From the NCBI GenBank assembly GCA_023144115.1, contig JAGLGH010000184.1:1-11371 (forward strand): a DNA stretch of 11,371 nt, in the 5' to 3' direction. Below are positions 11,323 to 11,371 of the stretch, one piece after another; positions within the stretch are counted from its first letter, which is position 1, and every line of letters begins with the position of its first letter. The notes beneath the pieces were generated by a model. It was given only the letters and a program-made list of their open reading frames with translations. It searched no databases and was not told the origin of the DNA. Source of the stretch: Nanobdellota archaeon (GTDB taxonomy: Archaea > Nanobdellota > Nanobdellia > Woesearchaeales > JAGLGH01). Both the position numbers and the translations under genes were made by a program.

Positions 11323-11371
11323 GCATACAAAAACAAAAAACCCATAATTAATAAATTATTTCAACCTACCC
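11323..11371. other. Non-coding tail of the window
   Basis: The last 49 bases are A-rich and hold no recognisable gene. A weak A/T-only inverted repeat ATAATT-4 nt-AATTAT lies at 11344-11359. No T-run suitable for terminating the preceding + strand gene is seen before the window ends. Confidence 0.3.

Overview
The window looks like a piece of an AT-rich archaeal chromosome. Four things point that way. (1) Archaeal TATA boxes of the type TTTATATA/TATTTAAA lie about 25-28 nt upstream of nine start codons. (2) There is a type-2 (archaeal/eukaryotic) methionine aminopeptidase. (3) There is a Sec11-like S26 peptidase with His rather than Lys at the general-base position. (4) Bacterial -35/-10 promoters and bacterial RBSs are mostly missing. 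The compact layout, many short proteins of unknown function, and RadC beside surface/membrane hypotheticals would fit a DPANN lineage such as Woesearchaeota or Pacearchaeota. That assignment is inference, because the window holds no rRNA or tRNA.

Layout. 1-1265: a transglutaminase-like protein, then RadC, both on +. 1283-2074: a five-helix membrane protein on -, convergent with radC. 2223-2627: a 134-aa orphan on +. 2688-4413: the most unusual part. A two-gene minus-strand operon (104 aa and 370 aa, ATGA overlap, strong Shine-Dalgarno, operator-like palindrome) is bracketed by a 63-bp direct repeat. The repeat carries the promoter and first seven codons of the SGNH hydrolase gene at 4393; the left copy is a 29-codon remnant. 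4393-6334: SGNH hydrolase, a three-helix membrane protein with a coiled-coil tail, and a signal-peptidase-like S26 protein preceded by a 14-codon upstream ORF. 6403-8270: methionine aminopeptidase followed at once by an S66 LD-carboxypeptidase/MccF-like peptidase. 8307-9629 (-): a HAD hydrolase with a phosphonatase-like DxAGT motif plus an RBBP9-type serine hydrolase, in one operon. 9693-10706 (-): a Cys-rich PAS/coiled-coil protein and a Lys/Ala-rich membrane-anchored protein, separated by a long hairpin. 10846-11322 (+): a 158-aa orphan.

How the genes relate. This is not one pathway. Most genes are single transcription units, each with its own TATA box placed so that the mRNA should start at or within a few bases of the ATG (leaderless). 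Three convincing co-transcribed pairs stand out: 4231>2808, 6403>8270 and 9629>8307. The exceptions to the leaderless rule (the two-gene module, the Lys-rich protein, and the S26 peptidase with its upstream ORF) are the places where translational control or foreign origin is most worth considering. No CRISPR array, tRNA, rRNA, transposase or integrase was seen, and no gene-free stretch exceeds 300 bases.
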